Shown here: piece after piece, positions 35,968-46,875 of the stretch
Position numbering within the stretch: the stretch's first letter is position 1
Layout of the letters: each line of letters begins with the position of its first letter
Assembly: GCF_004145845.1 (NCBI RefSeq)
Contig: NZ_SELP01000004.1
Span: 62,001 to 126,000, forward strand
Origin: Loktanella sp. IMCC34160
GTDB taxonomy: Bacteria; Pseudomonadota; Alphaproteobacteria; Rhodobacterales; Rhodobacteraceae
DNA: 64,000 nt
Reading direction: 5' to 3'
The notes under the pieces: generated by a model
What the model saw: the letters and a program-made list of their open reading frames with translations, nothing else
Database searches by the model: none
Told to the model about the DNA's origin: nothing
Made by a program: the position numbers and the translations under genes

Positions 35968-35999
35968 GGGCGCGCCGGGGAAACTCTGGCGCGCCCTTT
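35968..35999 (+). terminator. intrinsic terminator of lysC
   Basis: GGGCGCGCC pairs perfectly with GGCGCGCCC (nine base pairs) around an 11-base loop GGGGAAACTCT, followed by TTTG and a second T-rich stretch. Confidence 0.8.
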
Positions 36000-36058
36000 G
36001 CCTTTCCGGGGCGGCTGTGGTCTGACTTCCCGGACCGATCAGCGGAAAGGACGCGGCA

Positions 36059-36547
36059 ATGCAGCAACCGGACGGACACCATCTTGCCGAACTGAATGTC
36101 GGGCGTCTTCTGGCGCCAACCGACGATCCCCGCGTGCGCGATTTCATGCAGGCGCTTGATCTGGTCAATGGTCTGGGCAAGCGGATGCCGGGGTTCGTCT
36201 GGATGATGGAGGGCAGTGGCGAACCGGGGACCGGCAATACCGAAAACGCCCTGAACGGCGATCCGCAATTCGTGGCCAACCTGACGGTCTGGGCAGATGT
36301 CGCCAGTCTTGAACGGTTTGTCTGGGGCACGATCCACAAGAAATTCTATGACCGCCGGACCGAATGGTTCGAGGTCCTGGGCGACCAGCATTTCGTGATG
36401 TGGTGGATCCCCGAGGGACATGTCCCGACACTGGACGAAGCCATGGACCGGCTGGCAGACCTGCGCGACAACGGACCCTCCCGGCGCGCCTTTGGCTGGG
36501 CGGACCTGCCAGCAGCGACCGAGTGGCGAAAAAAGGTCTGTACCTGA
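36059..36547 (+). CDS. DUF3291 family protein
   Basis: A 162-residue cytosolic protein with the DUF3291 layout: H-L-A-E-L-N-V-G-R at the N-terminus, M-P-G-F-V-W-M, S-L-E-x-F-V-W-G-T-I-H, F-Y-x-R-R-x-E-W-F and V-M-W-W-I-P-E-G-H-V-P-T. The fold is a ferredoxin-like monooxygenase/heme-degrading type in related proteins, but no function is established. It stands alone after lysC. Confidence 0.85.
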   Translation: MQQPDGHHLAELNVGRLLAPTDDPRVRDFMQALDLVNGLGKRMPGFVWMMEGSGEPGTGNTENALNGDPQFVANLTVWADVASLERFVWGTIHKKFYDRRTEWFEVLGDQHFVMWWIPEGHVPTLDEAMDRLADLRDNGPSRRAFGWADLPAATEWRKKVCT

Positions 36548-36679
36548 CCCCCGGGATTGGCGGCAGACCGCCCGGTTTCCCCATGACAGGGGCGGGTTAT
36601 TGAATATCACCGGGTAAAGACAGATGTGTTTTGCCGTGGCCGCCGTTTCGGTGGTTGCGCAGAAATGGAGTTCATGACG

Positions 36680-37090
36680 ATGCCCCGATTTGTTCCCGCT
36701 GTCGCCCTGACCGGACTGGCTGCCGTGGCTTTTGCCGGAATGTTGCAGGCGAAGCCTGCGCTGCGTGATGTGGACTATGTGCGCGAAGGTCTGATCGCCG
36801 CCGGGATCGCCTATGAAATCGGTGACAAATGCGATGGCATTTCGGCCCGGATGCTGCGCGGGGTCCTGTTCCTGCAATCTTTGCAGAACCACGCCCGCGA
36901 CCTTGGCTATACCGAGGAAGAAATCGACGCTTATGTGAACGACCGGGCCGAGGCGGATCGGCTCAAGGCCGTTGCCTATCAGCGTCTGTGGTCGATGGGC
37001 GCGGTCGAGGGCCAATACGACACTTATTGCGCTGTCGGCCGGGCAGAAATTGCCGCTGGTAGCCAAATCGGCCGCCTGCTGAACGACTGA
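36680..37090 (+). CDS. DUF5333 family secreted protein upstream of nuoG
   Basis: A 136-residue protein with a signal peptide (1-24, P-A-V-A-L-T-G-L-A-A-V-A-F-A). Features such as C-D-G-I-S-A-R-x-L-R-G, a Y-T-E-E-E-I-D-A-Y-V stretch and the C-terminal Y-C-A-V-G-R-A-E-I-A-A-G-S-Q-I-G-R-L-L are those of DUF5333, a family that in Rhodobacterales lies among the nuo genes. ATG 36680 is preferred because GGAG lies nine bases upstream; 36674 and 36665 are alternatives. A role in complex I assembly is only suggested by position. Confidence 0.78.
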   Translation: MPRFVPAVALTGLAAVAFAGMLQAKPALRDVDYVREGLIAAGIAYEIGDKCDGISARMLRGVLFLQSLQNHARDLGYTEEEIDAYVNDRAEADRLKAVAYQRLWSMGAVEGQYDTYCAVGRAEIAAGSQIGRLLND

Positions 37091-37275
37091 TCGGCGACCG
37101 TGGTCGGGGCGGGGCAAGTTGCCCGCCCTGCCGCACCTGCAAAAAAACCCCCCTTTCGGTGCTCTTGTGGCTGGCATCACGCGCCATGCCGCGTTAGAAC
37201 GCCCGCGACCGGATGCGCGCGGTGCAATGGTATGCCGTGCCCATTTCGCGGAGACAGAGAACCAAAAGGCTGGCC

Positions 37276-39294
37276 ATGTCCGATCTGCGCAAACTCATTA
37301 TCGATGGAAACGAGCTCGAGGTGCCCGGCACCATGACCCTGATTCAGGCCTGCGAACAGGCCGGGATCGAGGTGCCCCGCTTCTGCTATCACGAGCGACT
37401 GTCCATCGCGGGCAACTGCCGGATGTGTCTGGTAGAGGTCGTCGGCGGCCCGCCGAAACCCGCCGCCTCCTGCGCCATGCAGGTCCGCGACCTGCGACCC
37501 GGCCCGGAAGGCCAGCCGCCGGTGGTGAAAACCAATAGCCCCATGGTCAAGAAGGCCCGCGAAGGGGTGATGGAATTCCTTCTGATCAACCACCCGCTGG
37601 ATTGCCCGATCTGCGATCAGGGCGGCGAGTGCGATCTTCAGGATCAGGCCATGGCCTATGGCGTGGACTTCAGCCGCTACCGCGAGCCCAAGCGCGCCGC
37701 GATCGACCTGGACCTTGGTCCGCTGGTCGAAACCCACATGACCCGCTGCATTTCCTGCACCCGCTGCGTGCGCTTCACGACCGAGGTCGCGGGCATCACC
37801 CAGATGGGCCAGACCGGACGCGGCGAAGACAGCGAGATCACCAGCTACCTTGGCGAAACGCTTGATTCGAACATGCAGGGCAACATCATCGACCTCTGCC
37901 CGGTCGGTGCGCTTGTGTCCAAGCCCTACGCCTTTACCGCCCGTCCTTGGGAACTGACCAAGACCGAAACCATCGACGTGATGGATGCGCTTGGGTCGAA
38001 CATCCGGGTCGACACCAAGGGTCGTGAAGTGATGCGCATTCTGCCGCGCAACCATGACGGCGTGAACGAAGAATGGATTTCCGACAAATCCCGCTTTGTC
38101 TGGGACGGTCTGCGCCGCCAGCGTCTGGACACCCCCTATATCCGCGAGAACGGCAAACTGCGCAAAGCGGGCTGGGACGAGGCGCTTGCCGCCGCCGCCG
38201 CCGCGATGAAGGGCAAAAAGGTTGCCGGCCTGATCGGCGATCTGGTGTCGGTCGAAGCCGCCTTTGCGCTGAAGCAGTTGGTCGAAGGGCTGGGCGGTAC
38301 AGTTGAATGCCGCACCGACGGGGCGAAACTGCCCGCCGGGAATCGGTCGGCCTATGTTGGCACCGCCAGCATCGAAGACATCGACGAGGCAAAGCATATC
38401 CAGCTGATCGGCACCAACCCGCGCGACGAAGCGCCGGTGCTGAACGCCCGTATCCGCAAGGCGTGGACACGCGGCGCCAACGTTGGCCTGATCGGCGAAG
38501 CCGTTGATCTGACGTATGATTACGTCCACGTGGGCACCGACCGCGCCGCGCTTGATGGCCTGCTGGGCGGCAAGTTCGGCAAGGTTCTGGAAGAGCCGTC
38601 GATCGTCATCGTCGGTCAGGGCGCTCTGCAAGAGGCCGATGGCGAGGCCGTCCTGGCCGCTGCCATGCAGCTGGCCGCTGAAACCAAGTCCAAGTTCATG
38701 GTGCTGCACACCGCCGCCGCCCGCGTGGGCGCGATGGACATCGGTGCCGTGACGACGGGCGGGCTGAAGGCCGCCACCGACGGGGCCGAGGTGATCTACA
38801 GCCTTGGCGCTGACGAGGTGGAGATCGGAGAAGGTGCCTTTGTCATCTATCAGGGCAGCCATGGCGACCGTGGGGCGCATCGCGCCGACATCATCCTGCC
38901 CGGCGCCGCCTATACCGAAGAAAACGGTCTGTTCGTGAACACCGAAGGCCGGCCGCAACTGGCCATGCGGGCGGGCTTTGCCCCCGGCGAGGCCAAGGAA
39001 AACTGGGCCATTCTGCGGGCGCTCTCTGCCGGGCTGGGCGCGACCCTGCCCTTCGACAGCATGGCGCAACTGCGCCACGCCCTGATCGAGGCCGTTCCGC
39101 ATCTGGCCCGGATCGACGAGGTGGCCGAGAACGAATTTGCCCCGCTGAAGGCCAAGAAACTGGGCAAGGCCAGTTTCCGCAACGCGGTCCGCGATTTCTA
39201 CCTGACCAACCCGATCGCCCGCGCAAGCGCGCTGATGGCCGAACTGTCGGCCGGGGCCAAGGCGCGGCAGGCCACGAAGGTGGCTGCGGAGTAG
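37276..39294 (+). CDS. nuoG: NADH-quinone oxidoreductase subunit G
   Basis: A 672-residue iron-sulfur subunit of the peripheral arm. The N-terminal [2Fe-2S] ferredoxin domain has C-Y-H and C-R-M-C, the His/Cys cluster follows at [14 protein letters not shown], and C-I-S-C-T-R-C-V-R marks the next [4Fe-4S] site. The rest is a molybdopterin-oxidoreductase-like domain without metal binding. The ATG at 37276 begins [13 protein letters not shown]. The gap to the DUF5333 gene (185 bases) has a short C/A-rich run and could contain a promoter. Confidence 0.96.
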   Translation: MSDLRKLIIDGNELEVPGTMTLIQACEQAGIEVPRFCYHERLSIAGNCRMCLVEVVGGPPKPAASCAMQVRDLRPGPEGQPPVVKTNSPMVKKAREGVMEFLLINHPLDCPICDQGGECDLQDQAMAYGVDFSRYREPKRAAIDLDLGPLVETHMTRCISCTRCVRFTTEVAGITQMGQTGRGEDSEITSYLGETLDSNMQGNIIDLCPVGALVSKPYAFTARPWELTKTETIDVMDALGSNIRVDTKGREVMRILPRNHDGVNEEWISDKSRFVWDGLRRQRLDTPYIRENGKLRKAGWDEALAAAAAAMKGKKVAGLIGDLVSVEAAFALKQLVEGLGGTVECRTDGAKLPAGNRSAYVGTASIEDIDEAKHIQLIGTNPRDEAPVLNARIRKAWTRGANVGLIGEAVDLTYDYVHVGTDRAALDGLLGGKFGKVLEEPSIVIVGQGALQEADGEAVLAAAMQLAAETKSKFMVLHTAAARVGAMDIGAVTTGGLKAATDGAEVIYSLGADEVEIGEGAFVIYQGSHGDRGAHRADIILPGAAYTEENGLFVNTEGRPQLAMRAGFAPGEAKENWAILRALSAGLGATLPFDSMAQLRHALIEAVPHLARIDEVAENEFAPLKAKKLGKASFRNAVRDFYLTNPIARASALMAELSAGAKARQATKVAAE

Positions 39295-39297
39295 GGG

Positions 39298-39693
39298 ATG
39301 CGGGGGGCGCTTGCCATATCCGCGCTGGCCGTCGCCGCGGCCTGTGCCCCGCAAGAGGGCGCAGAGGTTGGCCGCGCGGCCGCGAACCCGTCTTATCAGG
39401 GGGTCGAAACCCGGCTACTGGACGGGGATCTGGTCAATTTCCGGGTGCGCATGGCCGGGGCCAGCGGACCCGAGGACGTGACCAAATACGCCGAATGCGC
39501 GGCCGCCCAATACGCCCTGATCCGGGGCTACGGCTTTGCCCGGCACGTGCGCACAACTACCGCCGAAGAGGGTGGAATCTGGCGCGCGGATGCTGTTTAC
39601 ACCATCTCGCCGGCCCTGCCTGACGGGCTGAGGACAATAGACGCCGAAGTGACCGTGGCCGATTGCGGCCAACGCGGTATCCCAACGGTGTGA
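39298..39693 (+). CDS. putative lipoprotein between nuoG and nuoH
   Basis: A 131-residue predicted lipoprotein: the leader is followed by A-V-A-A-A-C with lipidated C16. The mature part has [21 protein letters not shown] and a late V-T-V-A-D-C; the two internal Cys may pair. Start is ATG at 39298, three bases after the nuoG stop. Genes of unknown function inside the nuo operon have been reported for Rhodobacter capsulatus. Function not known. Confidence 0.75.
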   Translation: MRGALAISALAVAAACAPQEGAEVGRAAANPSYQGVETRLLDGDLVNFRVRMAGASGPEDVTKYAECAAAQYALIRGYGFARHVRTTTAEEGGIWRADAVYTISPALPDGLRTIDAEVTVADCGQRGIPTV

Positions 39694-39704
39694 GAGGACA
39701 GACA

Positions 39705-40745
39705 ATGGTAGAATTCTTCACCACGACAAACCTTGGGATCGTCCTGCTGATCCTTGGCCAATGTCTTCTGGTGCTGGTGCCGCTTCTGGTGGCGCTGGCC
39801 TTTCTGATGTACGCCGACCGCAAGATCTGGGCCGCTGTCCAGATGCGCAAGGGGCCGAACATCGTGGGGGCCTTCGGGCTGCTTCAGTCCTTCGCGGACT
39901 TCCTCAAATACATCGTGAAAGAGGTCGTCGTGCCCGCAGGCGCCGACAAGGGCGTGTTCTTCCTTGCGCCGATGATCTCCTTCGTGCTGGCCGTGATCGC
40001 CTGGGCGGTGATCCCGTTCAACGACGGCTGGGTGATCTCGGACATCAACGTCGCCATCCTCTATGTCTTCGCCGTCTCCTCGCTCGAGGTTTACGGCGTG
40101 ATCATGGGGGGCTGGGCGTCGAACTCCAAATACCCGTTCCTCGGCTCGCTGCGGTCCGCCGCTCAGATGATCTCTTACGAGGTTTCGATCGGCCTGATCA
40201 TCATCGGGGTCATCATTTCGACCGGGTCGATGAACTTTGGCGATATCGTGGGCGCGCAGGATACCGACTATGGCATCCTTGGCTGGTACTGGCTGCCGCA
40301 CTTCCCGATGCTGTTCCTGTTCTTCATCTCGGCGCTGGCCGAAACCAACCGCCCGCCGTTCGACCTTCCCGAAGCGGAATCCGAACTCGTCGCAGGCTAT
40401 CAGGTCGAATATTCCTCGACCCCGTTCCTGCTGTTCATGATCGGCGAACTGATGGCCGTGGTGCTGATGTGCGCGCTGGTCTCGCTGTTGTTCTTCGGCG
40501 GCTGGCTGTCGCCCATTCCGGGGCTGCCCGACGGGGTGTTCTGGATGGTTGCGAAAATGGCGTTCTTCTTCTTTATCTTCGCGATGGTGAAGGCGATCAC
40601 GCCGCGCTACCGCTATGACCAGCTGATGCGCCTTGGCTGGAAAGTGTTCCTGCCGATGTCGCTGGCCTGGGTGGTCATCGTGGCATTCCTTGCGAAATTC
40701 GAAGTGCTTGGCGGCTTCTGGGCCCGCTGGGCGATTGGGGGCTGA
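39705..40745 (+). CDS. nuoH: NADH-quinone oxidoreductase subunit H
   Basis: A 346-residue membrane subunit with eight helices linking the Q-site to the membrane arm. [39 protein letters not shown] and [10 protein letters not shown] are diagnostic. The ATG at 39705 begins MVEFFTTTN; the upstream in-frame ATG would overlap the lipoprotein gene. Confidence 0.97.
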   Translation: MVEFFTTTNLGIVLLILGQCLLVLVPLLVALAFLMYADRKIWAAVQMRKGPNIVGAFGLLQSFADFLKYIVKEVVVPAGADKGVFFLAPMISFVLAVIAWAVIPFNDGWVISDINVAILYVFAVSSLEVYGVIMGGWASNSKYPFLGSLRSAAQMISYEVSIGLIIIGVIISTGSMNFGDIVGAQDTDYGILGWYWLPHFPMLFLFFISALAETNRPPFDLPEAESELVAGYQVEYSSTPFLLFMIGELMAVVLMCALVSLLFFGGWLSPIPGLPDGVFWMVAKMAFFFFIFAMVKAITPRYRYDQLMRLGWKVFLPMSLAWVVIVAFLAKFEVLGGFWARWAIGG

Positions 40746-40748
40746 TCC

Positions 40749-41243
40749 ATGACGCAGATCGATTACGGCCGCGCCGCGAAATATTTCCTCCTGTGGGACT
40801 TCGTGAAAGGGTTCCAACTGGGCCTGAAGTATTTCTTCCGCCCGAAGGCCACGCTGAACTACCCGCATGAAAAGGGCCCGCTGTCGCCGCGGTTCCGGGG
40901 GGAACACGCCCTGCGCCGCTATCCGAACGGCGAAGAACGCTGCATCGCCTGCAAACTGTGCGAGGCGATCTGCCCCGCGCAGGCGATCACCATCGATGCC
41001 GAACCGCGCGAGGACGGCAGCCGCCGCACCACCCGCTATGACATCGACATGACCAAATGCATCTACTGCGGCTTCTGTCAGGAAGCCTGCCCGGTGGATG
41101 CCATCGTCGAAGGTCCGAACTTCGAGTTTTCGACCGAAACCCGCGAAGAGCTGTACTACGACAAGGACAAGCTTCTGGCGAACGGCGAACGCTGGGAAGC
41201 CGAGATTGCCCGCAACCTTGAACTGGACGCGCCCTACAGATGA
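40749..41243 (+). CDS. nuoI: NADH-quinone oxidoreductase subunit I
   Basis: A 164-residue protein with two [4Fe-4S] motifs: [12 protein letters not shown] and [12 protein letters not shown]. It carries electrons from NuoG towards the quinone (clusters N6a/N6b). It follows nuoH by three bases. Confidence 0.98.
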   Translation: MTQIDYGRAAKYFLLWDFVKGFQLGLKYFFRPKATLNYPHEKGPLSPRFRGEHALRRYPNGEERCIACKLCEAICPAQAITIDAEPREDGSRRTTRYDIDMTKCIYCGFCQEACPVDAIVEGPNFEFSTETREELYYDKDKLLANGERWEAEIARNLELDAPYR

Positions 41244-41277
41244 TCCGTTGTGCCCCCAACCATATTGCGAATTTGCG

Positions 41278-41304
41278 CACATGTCGCCGAGAGGGGGACA
41301 TGTG
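41278..41304 (+). promoter_or_regulatory. inverted repeat with the ribosome-binding site in its loop
   Basis: CACATGTC (41278-41285) and GACATGTG (41297-41304) are perfect complements. The loop contains GAGGGG, the likely ribosome-binding site of the DUF4259 gene whose ATG is at 41305. A hairpin would hold the site in its loop, and could modulate translation. Confidence 0.5.
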
Positions 41305-41727
41305 ATGGGGGCGTGGGGAATCGAAACGCTTGAGAACGACAGCGCCATGGATTTTGTCGCGGACTACGAACAATTCGGTGTGTCGGCACTTGTCCGAGCG
41401 ATTGCCGAAATCCGTCGGGAGGCATCTGGTGGTTATGTCGAAGTTGATGGCGGGGCAGCGGCACTGGTTGTAGGAGAGGTCGTTGCGGCTGCATTCGGAG
41501 CGCCCTCCGATGCTGTGGGTGAATTCGACGCAAATCGCCTCGCAACCCATGCCGCGGATGTGCGGAAGCATCCGGAACTGGTTGTCGCGGCAATCGAGGC
41601 GATCAAGCTTTCCAATGGCGACTTGGAAACCTCTGAAAATCTTGGCCTATGGTCCGAAGCGGGGGAGCTTGAGCAGTTCATTACCATTCGCGATGAACTT
41701 GTAGCCCGATTGGAGGGCCTGAAATGA
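41305..41727 (+). CDS. DUF4259 family protein between nuoI and nuoJ
   Basis: A 140-residue cytosolic, acidic and largely helical protein. It starts MGAWGIETLENDSAMDF, the typical DUF4259 opening, and repeats Ala-rich helices. Function is unknown. Base composition and codon choice (more A/T in third positions, for example around 41401-41480 and 41580-41680) differ from the nuo genes on either side, which suggests later acquisition. Its stop overlaps the next ATG by four bases. Confidence 0.72.
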   Translation: MGAWGIETLENDSAMDFVADYEQFGVSALVRAIAEIRREASGGYVEVDGGAAALVVGEVVAAAFGAPSDAVGEFDANRLATHAADVRKHPELVVAAIEAIKLSNGDLETSENLGLWSEAGELEQFITIRDELVARLEGLK

Positions 41728-42122
41728 CCGACGCACCGAACCCCTTCGAGGCCATGATGAAGGCCGGGCAGGACTGGGCAAAGGCCCTGAATCCTGCCCT
41801 TGAGTCCTTCACACCCAAAGGGTTCGAAGCGCTGTTTCCCACCATGTCCAAGGACGTGATGGAAAGCTTCTTCGGCAAGGGGATCAACCCCGAGGGGCTT
41901 GATGCGAAAACACGGCTTCTGCTGACCCTGATGGGTCTGACGATCATGGGGGCGCAGGCGGAAAGCCAGATCCGGCTGACCGTGCGCCACGCGATCGAGG
42001 CAGGGGCCACCAAACAGGAAGTGGCCGAAACCATCGGCCTTGCAGCCATGTTCGGCGGCGTTCCTGCAATGACAAAGGCGATGGAACTCGCCAGCCAAGT
42101 GATGGAAGAGGACAACACATGA
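41724..42122 (+). CDS. carboxymuconolactone decarboxylase-like protein
   Basis: A 132-residue protein with the AhpD/CMD helical fold: [26 protein letters not shown] and A-A-M-F-G-G-V-P-A. The CxxC redox motif of AhpD is absent; the pattern is that of the CMD branch. It is coupled by four-base overlaps to both the DUF4259 gene and nuoJ. Its role in the operon is unknown. Confidence 0.82.
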   Translation: MTDAPNPFEAMMKAGQDWAKALNPALESFTPKGFEALFPTMSKDVMESFFGKGINPEGLDAKTRLLLTLMGLTIMGAQAESQIRLTVRHAIEAGATKQEVAETIGLAAMFGGVPAMTKAMELASQVMEEDNT

Positions 42123-42727
42123 CCGTGGGTGCTTTCATTTTCTACCTCTTCGCCATCAGCACGCTGACCGGCGGGTTGATGACGGTGCTCAGCCGCAACC
42201 CCGTCCATTCGGTGCTTTGGCTGATCCTCGCCTTCCTGTCGTCGGCCGGGCTGTTCGTGCTTCTGGGCGCGGAATTCGTCGCCATGCTGCTGATGATCGT
42301 CTATGTGGGCGCGGTCGCGGTTCTGTTCCTCTTCGTGGTGATGATGCTGGACATCGACTTTGCCGCGCTCAAGGCGGAGATGGCCCGCTACATGCCGCTG
42401 GCCCTGCTGATCGGCGTGGTGCTGATCATGCAACTGGCGCTGGCCTTTGGCGAATGGGGCTTTTCGGACGGGTTTGAAACCCGGCTGGCCGCCCCGGTCG
42501 AGGGCGGGATCCAGAACACCGCCGGGCTGGGCGCGCTGATCTACGACAAATACATCATGCTGTTCCAACTGGCCGGCCTGATCCTTCTGGTCGCGATGAT
42601 CGGGGCGATCGTGCTGACGCTGCGCCACCGCACAGACATCAAACGGCAGGACATCATCGCCCAGATGATGCGCGACCCGGCCAAGGCGATGGAACTGAAA
42701 GACGTGAAACCGGGGCAGGGGCTGTAA
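42119..42727 (+). CDS. nuoJ: NADH-quinone oxidoreductase subunit J
   Basis: A 202-residue membrane subunit with five helices. [14 protein letters not shown] and [26 protein letters not shown] are characteristic. The start overlaps the upstream stop by four bases. Confidence 0.97.
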   Translation: MTVGAFIFYLFAISTLTGGLMTVLSRNPVHSVLWLILAFLSSAGLFVLLGAEFVAMLLMIVYVGAVAVLFLFVVMMLDIDFAALKAEMARYMPLALLIGVVLIMQLALAFGEWGFSDGFETRLAAPVEGGIQNTAGLGALIYDKYIMLFQLAGLILLVAMIGAIVLTLRHRTDIKRQDIIAQMMRDPAKAMELKDVKPGQGL

Positions 42728-42729
42728 TC

Positions 42730-43035
42730 ATGATCGGACTTGAACATTACCTGACCGTTGCGGCGGCGCTGTTCGTCATCGGCATCTTCGGGCTCTTCCT
42801 GAACCGCAAGAACGTCATCATCCTGTTGATGAGCATCGAACTGATCCTTCTCAGCGTGAATATCAACTTTGTCGCCTTCTCGGCGCATCTCAATGACCTT
42901 GTGGGTCAGGTGTTCACCCTGTTCGTGCTGACCGTGGCCGCCGCCGAGGCTGCCATCGGGCTGGCGATCCTTGTGTGTTTCTTCCGCAACCGCGGGACCA
43001 TCGACGTTGAAGACGTCAACGTGATGAAGGGATAA
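42730..43035 (+). CDS. nuoK: NADH-quinone oxidoreductase subunit K
   Basis: A 101-residue, three-helix subunit (MrpC-like). [21 protein letters not shown] and the late [12 protein letters not shown] hold the conserved Glu residues for proton transfer. Length is exactly typical. Confidence 0.97.
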   Translation: MIGLEHYLTVAAALFVIGIFGLFLNRKNVIILLMSIELILLSVNINFVAFSAHLNDLVGQVFTLFVLTVAAAEAAIGLAILVCFFRNRGTIDVEDVNVMKG

Positions 43036-43039
43036 TGCA

Positions 43040-43207
43040 TTGAAGGCCGAAGAAAACACCCTTGGCGGAATGAGAGTCATCTCTCGGCAAGATGGACTTG
43101 TTCAGCTTCGCTGCAATCGCTGCAATCTGCTACAGATCGTTTCGGAAAACGAAGTGCAATCGACCACATGTGACGCACCGGGTTGCGTTGCGAAAAGAGG
43201 ACTGTAA
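43040..43207 (+). CDS. 55-residue Cys-rich (zinc-ribbon-like) small protein between nuoK and nuoL
   Basis: A TTG at 43040 opens a 55-codon frame; an in-frame ATG at 43070 would give 45 residues. It has C-N-R-C-N and, 25-30 residues later, C-D-A-P-G-C, a C-x2-C ... C-x4-C arrangement that could bind zinc. The stop lies three bases before the nuoL ATG. It has lower GC content than the nuo genes. It has not been recognised as a known family; its presence may be recent. Confidence 0.55.
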   Translation: MKAEENTLGGMRVISRQDGLVQLRCNRCNLLQIVSENEVQSTTCDAPGCVAKRGL

Positions 43208-43210
43208 TTG

Positions 43211-45313
43211 ATGGAAACGACAATCCTTTTCGCACCCCTTGTCGGGGCCATCATCGCGGGCTTCGGCTGGCGGATGATCGGGGAAACGGCGGCCCAATGG
43301 CTGACCACCGGTCTTCTGTTCCTTGCCGCGATCCTGTCCTGGGTCGTCTTCCTTGGTCATGACGGCACCACCCAGCACATTGAAATCCTGCGCTGGATCC
43401 AGTCCGGCGCGCTGGACACCAGCTGGGGCATCCGGCTGGACCGCCTGACTGCGATCATGCTGATCGTGATCACCACGGTGTCGGCGCTCGTCCACCTGTA
43501 TTCGATGGGCTACATGGCCCATGACGACAATTTCGAAGGGGCCAACTACAAGGCGCGTTTCTTCGCCTACCTGTCGTTCTTCACCTTCGCGATGCTGATG
43601 CTGGTGACATCGGACAACCTTGTTCAGATGTTCTTTGGCTGGGAAGGCGTGGGGGTCGCGTCCTACCTGCTGATTGGCTTCTACTACAAGAAACCCAGTG
43701 CCAACGCCGCCGCGATCAAGGCCTTCGTGGTCAACCGGGTCGGTGACTTCGGCTTTGCCCTTGGCATTTTCGGCCTGTTCTTCCTGACCGACTCGATCAA
43801 TTTCGACGTCATCTTTGCCGAGGCGCCGCATCTGGCCGAAACGCAGCTGCACTTCCTCTGGACCGACTGGAACGCCGCGAACCTGCTGGCCTTCCTCCTG
43901 TTCGTCGGCGCGATGGGGAAATCGGCGCAGCTGTTCCTGCACACCTGGTTGCCGGACGCGATGGAAGGCCCGACCCCGGTGTCGGCCCTGATCCACGCCG
44001 CGACCATGGTCACCGCCGGTGTCTTCCTGGTGTGCCGCATGTCGCCGCTTTATGAATTCGCGCCCGAGGCAAAGCAGTTCATCGTCTTCATTGGCGCCTC
44101 GACCGCCTTCTTTGCCGCGACCGTGGGTCTGGTGCAAAACGACATCAAGCGCGTCATCGCCTATTCGACCTGTTCGCAGCTGGGTTATATGTTCGTCGCC
44201 GCCGGTGTGGGCGTCTATTCGGTCGCCATGTTCCACCTGCTGACCCACGCCTTCTTCAAGGCGATGCTGTTCCTTGGCGCGGGGTCCGTGATCCACGGGA
44301 TGCACCATGAACAGGACATGCGGAACTATGGCGGGCTGCGCAAGAAGCTGCCGCTGACCTTCTGGGCGATGCTGATCGGCACGCTGGCGATCACCGGTGT
44401 CGGGATCCCGCTGACCACCATCGGCTTTGCCGGCTTCCTGTCGAAGGACGCGATCATCGAAAGCGCCTATGCGGGCGGCACCGCCTATGCCTTCTGGCTT
44501 CTGGTGGTCGCGGCCGCGATGACCAGCTTCTACAGCTGGCGGCTGATGTTCCTGACCTTCTGGGGCACGCCGCGCGGCGACAAGCACACCCATGACCACG
44601 CCCATGAAAGCCCCGCCGTCATGACCGCCCCGCTGGGCGTTCTGGCGATCGGCGCGATTTTCTCGGGCATGGTGTTCTACGGGCCGTTCTTTGGTGACCA
44701 TGATCAGGTGAACAAGTTCTTCGGGATCACCCATGAGGAAACCGTGGCCGATGCCGGACATGGCGAAGACGCCGCCGCCGACGATCATGCCGCCGCCACC
44801 GCAACGGAAGAAGGCGATCACGCCGCACCTGCCGCCGACGGTCATGCCGTTGCCGCGCCGGGGCAGGGGGCCATCTATATGGCCGCCGACAACCATGTGA
44901 TGGACGATGCACACCACGCCCCGAAATGGGTCAAGGTTTCGCCTTTCGTAGCGATGATCCTGGGCTTTGCCCTGTCGTGGATCATGTATATCTGGCGTCC
45001 CGAGTGGCCGGCCAAACTGGCCGAGCAACAGCGCCCGCTGTACAATTTCCTGCTCAACAAGTGGTACTTTGACGAACTTTACGACGCGATCTTCGTGAAG
45101 CCCGCCAAGGCGCTTGGCCGCATCCTTTGGAAGGTCGGCGACGGCAAGATCATTGATGGCGCGATCAACGGGCTGGCGATGGGCATTGTGCCCTTCTTCA
45201 CCCGCCTCGCGGGCCGGGCCCAGTCCGGCTACGTCTTCACCTATGCCTTCGCGATGGTTCTGGGCATCGTGGCAATCCTGACCTGGGTGGTTCTCACCGG
45301 GGGGGCGAACTAA
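43211..45313 (+). CDS. nuoL: NADH-quinone oxidoreductase subunit L
   Basis: A 700-residue antiporter-like subunit with the long lateral helix. Blocks include [47 protein letters not shown] and [10 protein letters not shown]-type segments. A His/Ala/Asp-rich insertion of about 100 residues (about 455-560) contains K-H-T-H-D-H-A-H and repeated D-H/G-H pairs. ATG 43211 is preferred to the in-frame TTG at 43208. Confidence 0.97.
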   Translation: METTILFAPLVGAIIAGFGWRMIGETAAQWLTTGLLFLAAILSWVVFLGHDGTTQHIEILRWIQSGALDTSWGIRLDRLTAIMLIVITTVSALVHLYSMGYMAHDDNFEGANYKARFFAYLSFFTFAMLMLVTSDNLVQMFFGWEGVGVASYLLIGFYYKKPSANAAAIKAFVVNRVGDFGFALGIFGLFFLTDSINFDVIFAEAPHLAETQLHFLWTDWNAANLLAFLLFVGAMGKSAQLFLHTWLPDAMEGPTPVSALIHAATMVTAGVFLVCRMSPLYEFAPEAKQFIVFIGASTAFFAATVGLVQNDIKRVIAYSTCSQLGYMFVAAGVGVYSVAMFHLLTHAFFKAMLFLGAGSVIHGMHHEQDMRNYGGLRKKLPLTFWAMLIGTLAITGVGIPLTTIGFAGFLSKDAIIESAYAGGTAYAFWLLVVAAAMTSFYSWRLMFLTFWGTPRGDKHTHDHAHESPAVMTAPLGVLAIGAIFSGMVFYGPFFGDHDQVNKFFGITHEETVADAGHGEDAAADDHAAATATEEGDHAAPAADGHAVAAPGQGAIYMAADNHVMDDAHHAPKWVKVSPFVAMILGFALSWIMYIWRPEWPAKLAEQQRPLYNFLLNKWYFDELYDAIFVKPAKALGRILWKVGDGKIIDGAINGLAMGIVPFFTRLAGRAQSGYVFTYAFAMVLGIVAILTWVVLTGGAN

Positions 45314-46863
45314 TGCAAAGTCTTCTGTCGATTACCACCTTCATCCCGCTGATCGCGGCCGCCATTCTGGCGCTGTTCCTGCGGGGCGATGACGCGGCGG
45401 CCCAACGCAATGCCAAATGGGTTGCGATGATCGCCACGCTGGCGACGTTCCTTGCCTCGCTGTTCATCTTCTTCGGCTTCGACGCCGCCGATACCGGGTT
45501 CCAGTTCGTCGAGGAACGCGACTGGATCCTTGGCCTGAAATACAAGATGGGCGTGGACGGGATCAGCGTGCTGTTCGTGATGCTGACCACCTTCCTCATG
45601 CCGCTGGTCATCTGGTCGGCCTGGGAGGTGAACACCCGCGTCAAGGAATACATGATCGCCTTCCTGATCCTTGAAACGCTCATGCTGGGCGTGTTCATGG
45701 CGCTGGATCTGGTGCTGTTCTACCTCTTCTTCGAGGCGGGGCTGATACCGATGTTCCTGATCATCGGCATCTGGGGCGGCAAGGACCGCATCTATGCGGC
45801 CTTCAAGTTCTTCCTTTATACCTTGATCGGCTCGGTCCTGATGCTGGTTGCCATGATCGCCATGTATATGGACGCGGGCACCACCGATATTCCGACCCTG
45901 ATGACCCATGTCTTCGCACATGAGACCTTTGGTCTGCTGGGAATTCAGGTTGTCGGCGGGTTGCAGACGCTTCTGTTCCTCGCCTTCTTCGCCAGCTTCG
46001 CTGTGAAAATGCCGATGTGGCCGGTCCACACCTGGTTGCCGGACGCCCACGTTCAGGCCCCCACCGCAGGCTCGGTCGTTCTGGCGGCGATCCTGTTGAA
46101 GATGGGCGGCTATGGCTTCCTGCGGTTCAGCCTGCCGATGTTCCCGGTCGGGACCACGGTGATGACCGATCTGGTGCTTTGGATGTCGGCGATTGCCATC
46201 GTCTACACCTCGCTGGTCGCGTTGGTGCAGGAAGACATGAAAAAGCTGATCGCCTATTCGTCGGTCGCGCACATGGGTTACGTCACCATGGGGATCTTCG
46301 CGGTGAACCAGCAGGGGATCGACGGCGCCATCTTCCAGATGCTGTCGCACGGTTTCATCTCGGGCGCGCTCTTCCTTTGCGTGGGCGTGATCTACGACCG
46401 GATGCATACCCGCGAGATTGGGGCCTATGGCGGCCTTGTGAACCGGATGCCCGCCTATGCGCTGATCTTCATGTTCTTCACCATGGCCAACGTGGGCCTG
46501 CCGGGCACCTCGGGGTTCATCGGTGAATTCCTGACGCTGATGGGGATCTTCCAGGTCAATACCTGGGTGGCGCTGGTCGCCACCTCGGGCGTGATCCTCT
46601 CGGCCGCTTATGCGTTGTGGCTGTATCGCCGGGTCGTCATGGGTGAACTGGTGAAAGAGGCGCTGAAATCCATCACCGACATGACCGCGCGGGAAAAGAT
46701 GATCTTTGCCCCGCTCGTGTTCTTTACCCTGCTTCTGGGCGTCTACCCGGCCCCGATCCTTGACGTGATCGGGCCCAGCGTCGCCGCTCTTGTCGACCAT
46801 GTCCACGCCAGCATTCCGGCCGAGATGATGGCCGATGCCGCAACCGCCGCCGCCGCGCATTAA
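45313..46863 (+). CDS. nuoM: NADH-quinone oxidoreductase subunit M
   Basis: A 516-residue antiporter-like subunit. [32 protein letters not shown] and [10 protein letters not shown] contain the conserved Lys/Glu/His network. The start overlaps the nuoL stop by one base. Confidence 0.97.
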   Translation: MQSLLSITTFIPLIAAAILALFLRGDDAAAQRNAKWVAMIATLATFLASLFIFFGFDAADTGFQFVEERDWILGLKYKMGVDGISVLFVMLTTFLMPLVIWSAWEVNTRVKEYMIAFLILETLMLGVFMALDLVLFYLFFEAGLIPMFLIIGIWGGKDRIYAAFKFFLYTLIGSVLMLVAMIAMYMDAGTTDIPTLMTHVFAHETFGLLGIQVVGGLQTLLFLAFFASFAVKMPMWPVHTWLPDAHVQAPTAGSVVLAAILLKMGGYGFLRFSLPMFPVGTTVMTDLVLWMSAIAIVYTSLVALVQEDMKKLIAYSSVAHMGYVTMGIFAVNQQGIDGAIFQMLSHGFISGALFLCVGVIYDRMHTREIGAYGGLVNRMPAYALIFMFFTMANVGLPGTSGFIGEFLTLMGIFQVNTWVALVATSGVILSAAYALWLYRRVVMGELVKEALKSITDMTAREKMIFAPLVFFTLLLGVYPAPILDVIGPSVAALVDHVHASIPAEMMADAATAAAAH

Positions 46864-46875
46864 GGAGAAGGCAAG

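Noticed and set aside
37091-37275. Terminator-like GGCGGGGCAA/TTGCCCGCC near 37115 followed by a run of A and C
   Set aside because: The stem has a bulge and is not followed by a T-run on the plus strand; the minus-strand reading has no gene to terminate.
37177-39354. A 725-codon minus-strand frame across nuoG
   Set aside because: Antisense of nuoG with no recognisable domain and no ribosome-binding site.
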